NCBI RefSeq assembly: GCF_001625305.1
Contig: NW_017804198.1
Coordinates: forward strand, 925,715 to 989,714
From: Branchiostoma belcheri
Lineage: Eukaryota > Chordata > Leptocardii > Amphioxiformes > Branchiostomatidae
Reading direction: 5' to 3'
Length of the DNA: 64,000 nucleotides
This document shows positions 45,801 to 57,800 of this stretch, piece by piece (the first letter of the stretch is position 1; each line of letters opens with the position of its first letter). The position numbers were made by a program, and so were the translations under genes. The notes beneath the pieces were generated by a model. It had not been told where the DNA came from. It ran no database searches and worked only from the letters and a program-made list of their open reading frames with translations.

Positions 45801-48800
45801 TAAAGGACTCTTCACATAGCTTGTTTTGGTGCTATTTCAAACTCTTTTAGTTAAAAGTATATTATGAAAGGATGACAAAAATGTGTTAAGAAATGGAAGT
45901 AAATGTCAATATCAGGCAGATTTCCTCAATTCAGAATTTTTTTTTTTTTAATGCCTTTCCATGATAACCATTCCATAAATGTCAGCTACAATGTGGAAGG
46001 TAGCTGTAGTTGTTTAGGCCTAGAACAATTAATGTTGTGTTTTCTTATTACACCCCTTAATGTTCTTTCTCTTCTTTTTTTGGCGATGCCTCAGGAGCTA
46101 GCCTAGTAGTACTACTTATGCCTGTTTAGTGATGCATACCTAAACCCAATTTTAGGTTCAGGTCCGGATTCAAGTCCAGAGGTTTAGGTGCAGTTCCGGA
46201 CTTGTAAGTCCGGACCCACACCCATGGCATATACAAAATTACATGTTGGCAACCTTGCAATGTTGTCTGGGTGAAACTTTGGCCACATAACATGGAGGCC
46301 GGTACTTGACGATGCCCGATGGCAATGTTTCCTTCATTTTGCAGCAAAGATTTTGCAATCTATGGAAGGTTTTAGGTGGTTTGGAAAGAAAAGGGGTATG
46401 TGAAATGGTCTTTTAATTATGGTAATAAGTCTGGACTCAGTTCTTGACTTTTAGGTTTTTTTGGACTTGAACCTAAACATTCTTACAAGTCCGGATCCAA
46501 GTCCAGTGAACCGGTATGCAGCACTATGCCTGTTCAAGTGAATTCCTTCGGCATCACTGTAATGTCCATGGAAGCCTTGTTTACATCATTCACAAAATCT
46601 AAAAAGAATTATATTTGACTCAATTCCTGCTCCCTTCAGCCCTTGAGAGGAACTCAGACAGACTGCGAGAAGACCATGAACAGGAGCTGAGAACCCTGAG
46701 GAACAAGTCTGAGGCCAGTGTGGAGTACCTGAAGCAGGAGAACAGTCTGGCTGCAGCAAAGGCACACGACCACATCTCCGACCTGGAGGCACACGTCTCA
46801 CAACTCAAACAGTCGCTACAGGACTCAGAACATGAGAGGCAAAGACAGATCAGGTATGGCAGCCACTAGAGGTTTTGTTATATTTAGTAATTTACCGAAG
46901 GAAAACATAATTTTTTTTGCTACGTTTCCTCTTCTTCTTCTCCAAACAGTGACCTGACTGAACCAGACGTCACCATGATGGTAACTGTTGTTGGGTTACA
47001 TAATGTTGCAATTTTATAGTAGGAGGGATTTAGACTCGTGTCACCATATATGTGAATGTATTTGAGTAAGAATTAACAGTCTGAGAACAGACCATGTGTG
47101 AAGGTAAACATTATGCATTTGCTTTGCAAATGTTACTTATCTAGTTTTGATTGTTTCGCATAACTTGTAAGCAAGGTGGTCTTGTGGTAAGAGTTGCTGA
47201 TTCAGGATCTGGAGGTTCTGGGTTGGAATCCCTGACAGGCCAGTTTGTTGTATCCTTCAGAAAGGCACTTTGCACCTGCTTCCTCACTTAACTCAGGTGA
47301 AAATGAACATATATAGCTTCAGTTAGGGACGTCCTCTCCAATAGGATATGAAGTTCTTGACAGTAGTACTTCGACCATTGCACACTGAGGCATGCCCCTA
47401 ATCTTTTTCAAAAGGTATTGCAGGTTCTTAAACATGCATGGGGTGTGGCTCTCCCCAAACACGGGACCTCCATTTAACGTCCTATCAGAGGGATGTCCCA
47501 AACCCAAGCTAGATACTCATTTACACCTAAGTAAAGTGAGGAAAGCCATGTAAAGTGCCTTTCCCAAGGGCACAACATTGGGGAATGTTTGTGGATTTGA
47601 ACCATGGACCTTTGGGTTATGGGCCATTTAACACTTTCTAGTACATGTAATATGCCACATGATCCCACTGACAAGTTTTAGTTGTTTCATGTTAAACTTT
47701 GTAGGGAGTTAGAAGCAGTCCACCAGCAGGACAAGATGCACAAGGAGAACCTCCATGAGAAGAAGGTTCGCGCGCTGCACTCAGAACTGGAGCAGGAGAA
47801 GGCAGACGCCCTGAAGAAAATCCACAAACTGGAGGAGGCCGTGAAGGACAAGGACGAACAGATTCAGAAAATGGCTGAAATACAGAAGGTAAAATAAGGC
47901 CGAGGAAAAAAAATTTTCTGTTTCCTGACAGACCCTAGAAAGAACTACTAGTACTGACCCTAGCTTTTTTTGTGGACCCTGCAAGGGACGTAAACTTTTT
48001 TAGCCAATTATTGACCTTTCCTAGCTCCATGATCTGACACCCAAGTTATGAAACATAAATTAAATCAGTCTTCCAATATTGACATTGAAACTAAAGTGTC
48101 CTCATGCAAGTTTTAGTGGGTACCACCAATAAATAGCTAGAACAGAAGCGGCCTACAATATTTACGAAACAAGCAACAGTTTTCCCTCAGTGACATCACA
48201 TTTTTGCCTCACAGATATCAGTATTGATTCAACTTACCGTACTACATAAAAAGAACGACCAGAAATTTACTTTGAAAAGCCAGTTTTGCCACCCTGAAAT
48301 TGCATTGGATACATGTACATGTGATGCTAAACTCATTTTCAGCAATTTGAAAACTCACTGGAAGAAGAACAGATGGAAAGGGTACAATGTATGGCAAAAT
48401 ATACAAACTAAGTCATATAATTACATTTTTGTACATAGTTGACGCTAACAATTATCTAACAGTTCTAAGAAACTGATCTACTGGTAAGCCTCTAAAATTG
48501 CTGTTTTCCTTCAGTTCCAGACCCAGCAGGCTGACAAAGCCTTGGAGGACTTTAAGAGACAAGTGGAGAAAAACTCCAACCAGGTGTATGCAGACATGAA
48601 GTCTCAGGTAAACATTAACAGTTACTCATGACAGACTAAGCCGTCGCCTGTTTTTCTGTCTATTGCTGAAACTTTCCTGCGTGTGAGTCGTGTGACGGAA
48701 AATTTTGTAAACCAATCTATGAACCTTGATGGTCAAAATCAACGAAAATCATGACCTGAAAAATTATTCTAAAAATTAATCTTAAGGATTACCAACAACC

Positions 48801-51800
48801 AACTTTCAGGAGAAATTGAATTTTTGAAGGCTTGAAACTCCAAAATTTCTTTCAGCAGCATTATTCCTGAACACTGGTGAAAATGTTTCAAATATAAGCT
48901 ACAGTAGTACTACATGTAGTAGTAGTAGTAGAAGGAACTTTGGGGCCACACCAATTTAATTTCTTGGTTAACGGATTCGTCCGCTTCATTTTTTTCTGAT
49001 TTGCAAAAAAAAAAAAAAATCAGAATCAACTGCAAAATGCTCATAAAGTCATATTTTGCCCTGAACAGTTGAAAACAGTCCTTTTCATCCTAGTTGTTAC
49101 AATTATTCCATCTTTCAATGCAGTCACTGTGGTATCATTAAAAGTTCAAAATTCATTGTTTAAGTTTTGAACCAGCCTGGTGTGTTGACTTCATGGCTCC
49201 TATCGTACCATTTTGGGCCATAATAGGGTGCCTGGGCCTGTTTTCATTTTTTTACTCCGTGAAGGAGGTCAGGACCTTCGGACGGAGTGTTGTGATCGAC
49301 TGATTTTTCATGTTCGCAGTCAAAACACTGGGTTCTCTTTGTGTAATCGGCACGCAATTTTATACGCCGTCTGCGGGCATGCCCGTGTTGATGCACGAAT
49401 GTGTATTTTTGCCGTTGCTGCTTTCGCGGTCAATGTAATATTGCAGACGCACCCCTACGATTACAAGGCGAATTGGAATGGTCCAGAAAAACGCGTTGTT
49501 TGGAATAGCAGTGGGGGGGGGTGGAACTTCATGCAGATACGGGGTGGTTTTGATAAGTGGTTCCAGATGTTTTTGCCCATGCTTAAGAGATGCCAAGTTT
49601 TTTGGAAGATGTTCGCAGCCAAAACGCATTCTTCCGTACGTCGCATTTCTGTGTAATTTCGCATGTGGTGTGGCATTATGTCCGGGATGATGCACGTCTT
49701 TTTATTTTTACTGTAGCTGTTTTGATATTGAAGTAAATGCATATTTTAGAAACATCCCTACTTTTACAATCCTGTGGAATAGGCCGTAGGTTTAGGCAGT
49801 TGTCTGGTAGCAGAGGTACTGTAAGCAGATATCCTGGTTATCTGGCCGGCGGTAGTAACACTCGCGGTGCTTACCGCAACTGTTGCTGGAATTTGTCCTG
49901 TTCCAGGCGTGCTTAATTAGGTACAGGCACGGTAAGACGGTGGGGCTATCTTTCTTACTAGACACGACCATGATAGTCCGATCTTTATGTGAATGCAATG
50001 ATTGTGTGTGTGTAATTAAAATGAACTTCGAACTTGAAGCACAGTATCTTTACACGCCCTGGGAACAGTAATGGATTTAGCTCTTTGTATGTTTTATGCT
50101 TGTGACGCGCCCTCATTGTATTAACCGTTGCCTAATTATAATGTCTGCACAGTAGGTCTGGCGTTGACGCTTGGGATTTTGTTGAAATATATAAAACTTC
50201 ACGGAGGATTGTCACCTATGGCTTCTTGTTTATTTTTTTGCCCGCCCTCTCCATTATTTTTCTAGAAAAATCCGTTAAACAAGAAATTGAATTGATGTGG
50301 CCTGATGAAAAATTTTGACTGATCATCCCCTTGCCATGACCACAGATGGAGAAAGTAGAAGCAGACTTGGAGAGGTCTAAGATCCTGCGGGAGAAACAGC
50401 AGAGGGAGTTTCAGAGACAGCTGGAGGAGGAGAGACAGAGGAACGAGCACAAGGTATACTAACTTATCTCCTGTTTGTTACAACAAGTTTACTGTACTAA
50501 TTATTATCACCTGTGAAATGCAATGTAAAATATTTTCATTCTGCCAAATAAGCTCAAATAAGGAGTATTGGTGAAAAAAAAATATACCAGTACATGTAGC
50601 TATATCAACACACAAACTTCAAAACAAGTTTCAAGTTTTATTCATAAAAATCAGCCTTGCAGCCAGTGCACAAACATATAGCTGAATAAGTTGGCACTGT
50701 CACTGATTTTTTACAATTGTGTAGTAAATACAAATACAAATTAACATTACAATACATATACAGACACACAAACAAACACATTACAAAGCCACACATGGAC
50801 ACTAAAAAGTACAGTCCAGAGAGTCCTGAGAGTTACTGCAAAGACTCATTGTACAGGCATATTGCCTTGTGTAAGAAAGAGTTTTTCAAACTTGAACTTC
50901 TAGGGGAAAGATGTCATTTTCCTCAGACATAATAACATTTAAAAGTCACTGTTAAAACTTAATTCTCTTCCAATTGAAACCTGTAACACGTAGCTAAATA
51001 TGTCCTCCTCAACACTAGCTGAACTTCCAAACTAAGGTTAGGAGCAAGGTCAGCTGGTGTTCAGCGAGGTTGGTTATGTCTCAAAATGTTTGAATCATTC
51101 AGGTGTGGATGGGAGGCTCAGCCCTGGTTAGCTGGTGGTCGGGAGTAGGTCAATAGTGTCGGCTCAAATTTGACTCAAATTCAGCTTGATTCTGGTAGAG
51201 AGATGTATGTGCGTCAATGAAGGTTAGACATCCAGGTAATACGATACGTCAAAAAGCAGTTACTAAAGCAACTGGATATGATTTTGAAAACGTCTGGCGT
51301 AAAGATGTATGTGGCCTAATATGCTCTGAACTTCAGCCAACCTTGGTCGGTTGGTGTTCAGTGGAAGGTTCTGAATGTATTGTGGGATTAAAAAAGCCCA
51401 CTGCATGTTTTATCTTGACAGACAAAAAGCTTAAAATAAAAGATAAAAACATTTCTATCTAAGACTGTTGGCTAGGAGCAGGATTTGTCACATTAAAAGA
51501 TGGGGATTAGTCTTATAAATATCCTCCTTAGGACATGTTAACAGCTCCCAATCCCCTGGCATGTCAGGCTAAACCTTAGCCCAGTCTGTTAACCTATGGC
51601 CCAGGCTATAGGGTTAGATCATTTTGATAAGAGTAAAAAGATTACATTTGATATCATACATCCAACTTACTAACTCAGTTACTTTTTAATCTTTTTACCA
51701 CTTTGTAAAATTACTAAAACTAGCATCACTTTTAGTTGAAGTCGAACAAATTTCAACTTTGTTTTCTTAATGAATTAGTTTGGTTAGACTGGACTGTGTA

Positions 51801-54800
51801 TGTAGATAGGAATGTTATCAAGGTGATTCCAGTTATCAAATTTACATACCTGAGAGCATGCTGATGATATCTGGCCATGCCTGGTCGATGTTCCATCCGG
51901 TTTGAGTCACAAAACAAACTTACTGCACATTACTGCATCTGATTTACCTGAATACTTCAGATTTCACCCATACTCTTGTAGATATGGAAATGTGTGGTGT
52001 GTTCATTTGCCTGAGGCTACACAACTTTGTAAGCCGTGTCTGTCGGGAATTTGTTAAAGAAGGACACAGTCTAGAAAACTAGGTCAATTTCCTTTTTGTT
52101 GTTCACGTATTGCTTTTTATCTTGAAAAAAAGAGATCTGTGTCCTTCAAAGTTTGTGTTGTTAGCAAAACAAAAGATGTACTTACACTCAGGGCTCGAAA
52201 TTAAAGGTGGTCCAATGGCCACTGAAATGGCCAACTAAAATTCAGGCTGGGACAACTAAAAAGACACTTAGGAACATTTTTGGACAATAGAAAAATAACC
52301 AACATCAGATTGTTAGCCCTTCTTTTGTTCATCAGGCACACGTCCTGGCTTTTGGATACGGAAAATTCCCCCCGAATTTCCTGTCTACTCTGCAATTATA
52401 GCACACCTGGGAGTGAACAGAAGCAAAATAAAGTTGACTTCAGGTTGGGACAGTTCATCCTCACTTCGGGACAAATGAAATTTATTTTTGGGACAGTGCT
52501 GGGACAACAGAAGGAAAAGTTTATTTCGAGGCCTGTAATGTCAAATGTTTAAGTCCTGGTGCTGTGAGGGTTTGTTACATTGAATAAACCATTCTCTCTC
52601 TTGTTAGATGCTGGAGTTGAAAGTAGCGCTGGAGCAGGAGAAACAGCAGATGCTGAGGAACCATCAGAACGAGAAGGACGTGGTACAGCACGAGCACGAG
52701 AAGGCACTGGAGAGTCTGGAGGACAGACTGAGGGGGAACATGGAGGATGTCAGCAGACAGGCTGAGGACAGGAAGGACAGAGACCTCAAGGTCAGACACA
52801 GTACAGTACAGGGTCAGATACAGTATAGTACAGTACAGTACAGTACAAGGTCAGACACACTACAGTACAGTACAGTACAAGGTCAGACACAGTACAGTAC
52901 AGTACAGTACAGTACAAGGTCAGACACAGTACAGTGCAGTATAATTCAACTTACATATTTTGCAGACTATCTCGGAGCTGGAGCAGCAGGTAAGAGAGCT
53001 GCGAGAGGAGGTGATCCAGGCTAACGCACTCAGGAAACAACAACTGGTGGAGCTGGGACTGCTCAGGGAGGAGGAGAAACAGAAGGCTACAAGGTAACAT
53101 GTACACACTGTATGGACGATGTAGGAAACGAACCCCCCCCCCCCACAAGGCTCAAATGTCCACTTTTTGGTCCACTGTTTATCTAAAGGTCCAAGATTTT
53201 TCTTTAAAAGATGGACTGATTCGTATCACAAGCGAGGCTAGAATCGTAGGAAAACTGCTCACTTTGCCATTGAAAAAAGTTATCTCTTCTTTGAAATCCT
53301 CTAAAAAACGCAGGAAATGCCATTTCAGAAGGTTCATTTTTCAAAATTTTCTGGGGGAACATACCCCCAGACCCCCTAGGAACCTCGCTCCTACGCCGCT
53401 CGTTGGTCCCTCAAGCAGTGGGAAGAACCGCCCATTCAATATCCTAGTTACGGGCATGAGAAAGACCGACGCTGGTGAGAAGAGGCTTTGTAGTCTTGTC
53501 TCTGTCAGACTCACTCAGCTCACATGGTCAGGGACTGTGTGAGTCAGCGACCCCAGAGTAACCACCAGGTCACACCTGGGAGACATTAACGACTGGGGAC
53601 CCGATTAATGACCTGAGTCGCTGGCAATAATCACCTGACATTAACACGGTACACTACCCTGCCAAATAACCACCCCTACACCCCCATCAACACTTTACAG
53701 ACAACCAATCACAGCCCTCACTCACAATAACCTAATCCCGGTAGTTGTGAAATCAATTAACAACAATTATCTTGATTGTATGTGATTTTCGGGGCCTCCG
53801 TAGTTCTCGCGCGGTGGTTAATCAGGCGGAAAGCCGTTGGTAGTCATTAGTACGGGTCAGGTAAAGTTCAGGGCTGATTGGTCGAAACATTTCTCAGCTG
53901 ATTGACCAATTACGTCTGTCTTTGGACAACATGATAGGCTTGTGTCACTGTATCCACCTGGCTGTCACACATCTGCTTGGTTTACTACTGCCTGTTTCAC
54001 TATTCACATAGTTCTACATATCAAATTTATCAATTTTAATATCCCAGCCTTCACGCATGTTAAACAGTTAAACATACGTACTTCTGTGGTCTTATGCTCT
54101 TCATATACAACCAGACAGTTGTATAATAGGCTAGTCTTTGATGTTGCGCTTGGGTTGTTTTTTGCTTGAGGCTAGAGAGTCTTTGTCTGGTGAAGTAACA
54201 AACATCAGGAACACAGGTGTCAGCAGGGTTCTACCCAGCATCCGCCTTTTTGTCATTTGACGGAATTTTGCCGCTCGTGACAGACAAAAATTTTACCCTG
54301 ACAAAAATAATGGCTTGTAAAGATATTCAAAGAGATGACATTGAACTAAGCATAGCTTACCAGCAAAATTTGCCCTGCAAAATACAGGAAATAGCATTTT
54401 AGAGGGTCAAAATTCTGCCTTCAAAGTGATGCGACGTCAAACAAAATTGAGATGATAGAAAAACTTCAGGTTGGGTGTCTGTCCAAACCTGTGCACAATC
54501 TAGGAAAAACACCGAAAATCGAAAAAAGAGGTCTTCAAAAAAGAGGTCTTCAAAATTGACATCAAATTGTAGTAAATACATGTAAATCAAATATTAAATT
54601 ATCATGTGGCAGGTTCTATCTGTAAACAATAGTCAGAGGGTACAGTATTGTCTAGATATAAGGCCACACCAATTTAATTTGTTGTTTCCCGGATTCGCCC
54701 CGTCCATTTTTTTTCTGATTTGTAAAAAAAGAAATTTTTTAGGTTCTAAATCGACTGCAAAATGCTCAATGAAAGACATATTTTGGCCCCAACGGTTGAA

Positions 54801-57800
54801 GAAAGTCCTTTTCTTCCTAGTTCTTAAGTTTTTCAATGTATACGTAACAGTGCAATTTTGTTTCATTAAAAGTTCAAAATCTATTTTAAGTTTTAATTAT
54901 AATCCAACCTGGTATGTTCACTTCATGGCTCATATTGTAACACATCCGGCTATCATGGGGTGCCTTGGCCAGATTTTAATTTTTTTTGCCCTGTCGCTTC
55001 ATATTTTTTCTGAAAAAATCCGAGAAACAACAAATGAAATTGGTGTGGCCTAATGGTGTTTTTTCCATTGATTAGTGCTTGTAGTCTTAACTCCCTTTAC
55101 AGCCAATTGAGCAATGATCTCATGTTCTGTCCCCATGGGCACAGTCCCTGATGACCAGCTCTGGGGTAATCTCCACTCATTACAGGAAATACATTATGTT
55201 ATTAGTCATTTTGATACCTGTAGATACATGTAGTTAAGTAGAGCAGTCAAAAAAGTATTACTGGTAGGCATAAACAAGAAGAAAGCCTGAATATCAATGA
55301 TTCGGGGCTCGTATTACATTGTTTGGTAAAGGTGCACATGAGAAAAAAAAATATACTCCCACATTTTTTTTTTTGCTTGCACAACATAAAGCTTCAGATA
55401 GAATGTTAGGCCAAAAAAATATTCTGGATGAGGAAATCTGTCTGATGTTGACATACTGCCAGGTATCAGGCCTTGAGCGGACCCAACTCAGGGTGGTCTC
55501 GGCCGCGTTGGTCAGGTGGTCACCTTGGACAGGTTGCTTTTTAATGCTTGTGTCAATGGGGAAAATTTTGGGACCGAGAAAAAGCGGTCAGCATGGACAG
55601 GTGGTCACCTTGACAGGTTTGACTGTACATGACTAAGAAATAGTACACCTCTACACATACATTCTAAGGCCATACCAATTTAATTTCTTATTTAGGGACT
55701 GTACGATATTTACCGGGGGGGGAGGGCCGGTCGTCTGAGGGGGGAGGGCCTAGGAAAAAAAATTTGAACCAGGGGGAGGGCCTAGGAAAAAATATTTTAA
55801 TTTGGGGGAGGGCTTAAACGTCTGTCCATACATATCGTAGCGATTTGCCAGTCATTGGAATCGGCAGAATTTTACGCTCCAGTAATATCCATCCCTATTA
55901 TTATAATGTATTCGCCCAAATCTCCCACAGTCCCCTTCACAATCTTGCATTTTCGCCAGAATCGGCGAAACTGGACTACACAGCCAAATTACATGGATTA
56001 AAATCGCGGCAATCGCGACACCGCGAAACGATACCGATCAAAAATGTAGGGATGGCTTGTCTGAAGATTTTGAAAATTAATTTTCGCCGTTCAACGCACC
56101 CTTCCCAGTGGTGTGCGTGCGTCGCCAAAGGTGACCCGCTGGTCCCGCCTCGCAACTCGCTTCAACTTCTCGGCGTGGATGTCGGATGTCGACGGATTAA
56201 TTTGGTATTTTTTTAAACCAAGGACTATTTTAACATTTATATCTATGTCCCTCTTAAGTTAATTGAAAACAACACGTAACTTGGCAATATTGTTTCCCTG
56301 TTTGTAATAAAATTGACGCGGAAGACGTGGACGAAAGGTAGGCTAGATAGAGGATTATTTCGATTACACTGACTGACCTTAACGTTACTGACTTTGAATT
56401 TATAGCTCGATGTACCAGCAAAATTTGTGCTGCCAAATATGCCCCTCAACATGCAAAACATGGGTTGAAATTCAAAATTTTTCCGGGGGGGACATGCCCC
56501 CCCCCCCAAAAAGCCGGGCCTACTCAGGCNNNNNNNNNNNNNNNNNNNNNNNNNNNNNNNNNNNNNNNNNNNNNNNNNNNNNNNNNNNNNNNNNNNNNNN
56601 NNNNNNNNNNNNNNNNNNNNNNNNNNNNNNNNNNNNNNNNNNNNNNNNNNNNNNNNNNNNNNNNNNNNNNNNNNNNNNNNNNNNNNNNNNNNNNNNNNNN
56701 NNNNNNNNNNNNNNNNNNNNNNNNNNNNNNNNNNNNNNNNNNNNNNNNNNNNNCCGGCCCCCCCTCCCCGGTAAATATCGTACAGTCCCTTAACGGATTG
56801 GCCCGCTTCATTTTTTTCTAATTTGCAAAAAAAATTCAGAAAAAAAATGCTCATATTTTGCCCGTGAACAGTTGAAAACAGTCCTTTTCTTGCTAGTTGT
56901 TACAGTTATTCCATCTTTCAATGAAATGGTATCATTAAAAGTTCAAAATTCAATGTTTAAATTTTGAACCAGCCTGGTGTGTTGACTTCATGGCTCCTAT
57001 CGTACCATTTTGGGCCATAATAGGATGCCTATGCCTGTTTTTATTCTTTTATTTTTTCGCCCGCCCTTAACCAAGAAATTTAATTGGTGTGGCCTAAGCT
57101 ACGCTATACTATATATATATTAACTGAATCTGAGTGTGTCTGTTTTCCCCAGGGAGCTGGAAGCTACAGTGAACAAGTTCAGGTCAGAACTGGAGCAGCA
57201 GAAGCTGCAACTACAGAGGGAACATGCCACAGAGATGGAGGAGTCTCTGGAGAAAACTAACTCCCGACTCAAGCAGATAGAGAAGGAGTACACCCAGCGC
57301 CTCACTAAACAGTCTGAGACTATCTCAGAACTACAGGACACTATACAACATGTCAGGGAGGACAGTGGCAGGCAGATCACTGATGCTGACAGGAGGTATG
57401 TAGGGTTGTTACCTTCGACAGAAGGTTATGTTTTTGGTCAGGGAGGACAGCGGTAGACAGCTCACTGATGCAGACTGGAGGTATCTACGGGTAATGTTAC
57501 CTTCGACAGAAGGTTATGTTTTTGGTCAGAGAGGACAGCGGCAGGCAGCTCACTGACACTGACAGGAGGTATGATTGTTGTTACTTTCGACAGAAGGTTA
57601 TGTTATTGGTCTGGGAGGACAGCGGCAGGCAGCTCACTGATGCAGACGATAGGTATTATTGTTGTTACCTTTGCCAAGAAGGTTATGTTTTCAGAGGCGT
57701 TTGTGTGTCTGTCCGTCCGTCCATCTGTAATTGTGTAAAACACAATAACTTGAGAAGGCTTCAGTGGATGGACTTGATATTTGGTAGGTGGGTAGGTCTT

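Larger units (their letters stand above)
55668..57094. mobile_element. Family C MITE carrying a GC-ended insertion and an assembly gap
   Basis: TAA duplications at 55665-55667 and 57095-57097; GGCCATACCAATTTAATTTC at the left, AAATTTAATTGGTGTGGCC at the right. Family C internals resume at 56793. Confidence 0.9.

Noticed and set aside
49213..49656. 147-codon ORF
   Set aside because: It spans the junction between a family C MITE and the DNA inserted in it, and has no recognised domain.
52580..53024. ORFs spanning the ACAGT repeat after exon 15
   Set aside because: Read-through of the exon into repeat; exon 16 joins in frame from 52966 by normal splicing.
56243..56854. Long ORFs across the N run
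   Set aside because: Openness comes from undefined bases in the assembly gap.
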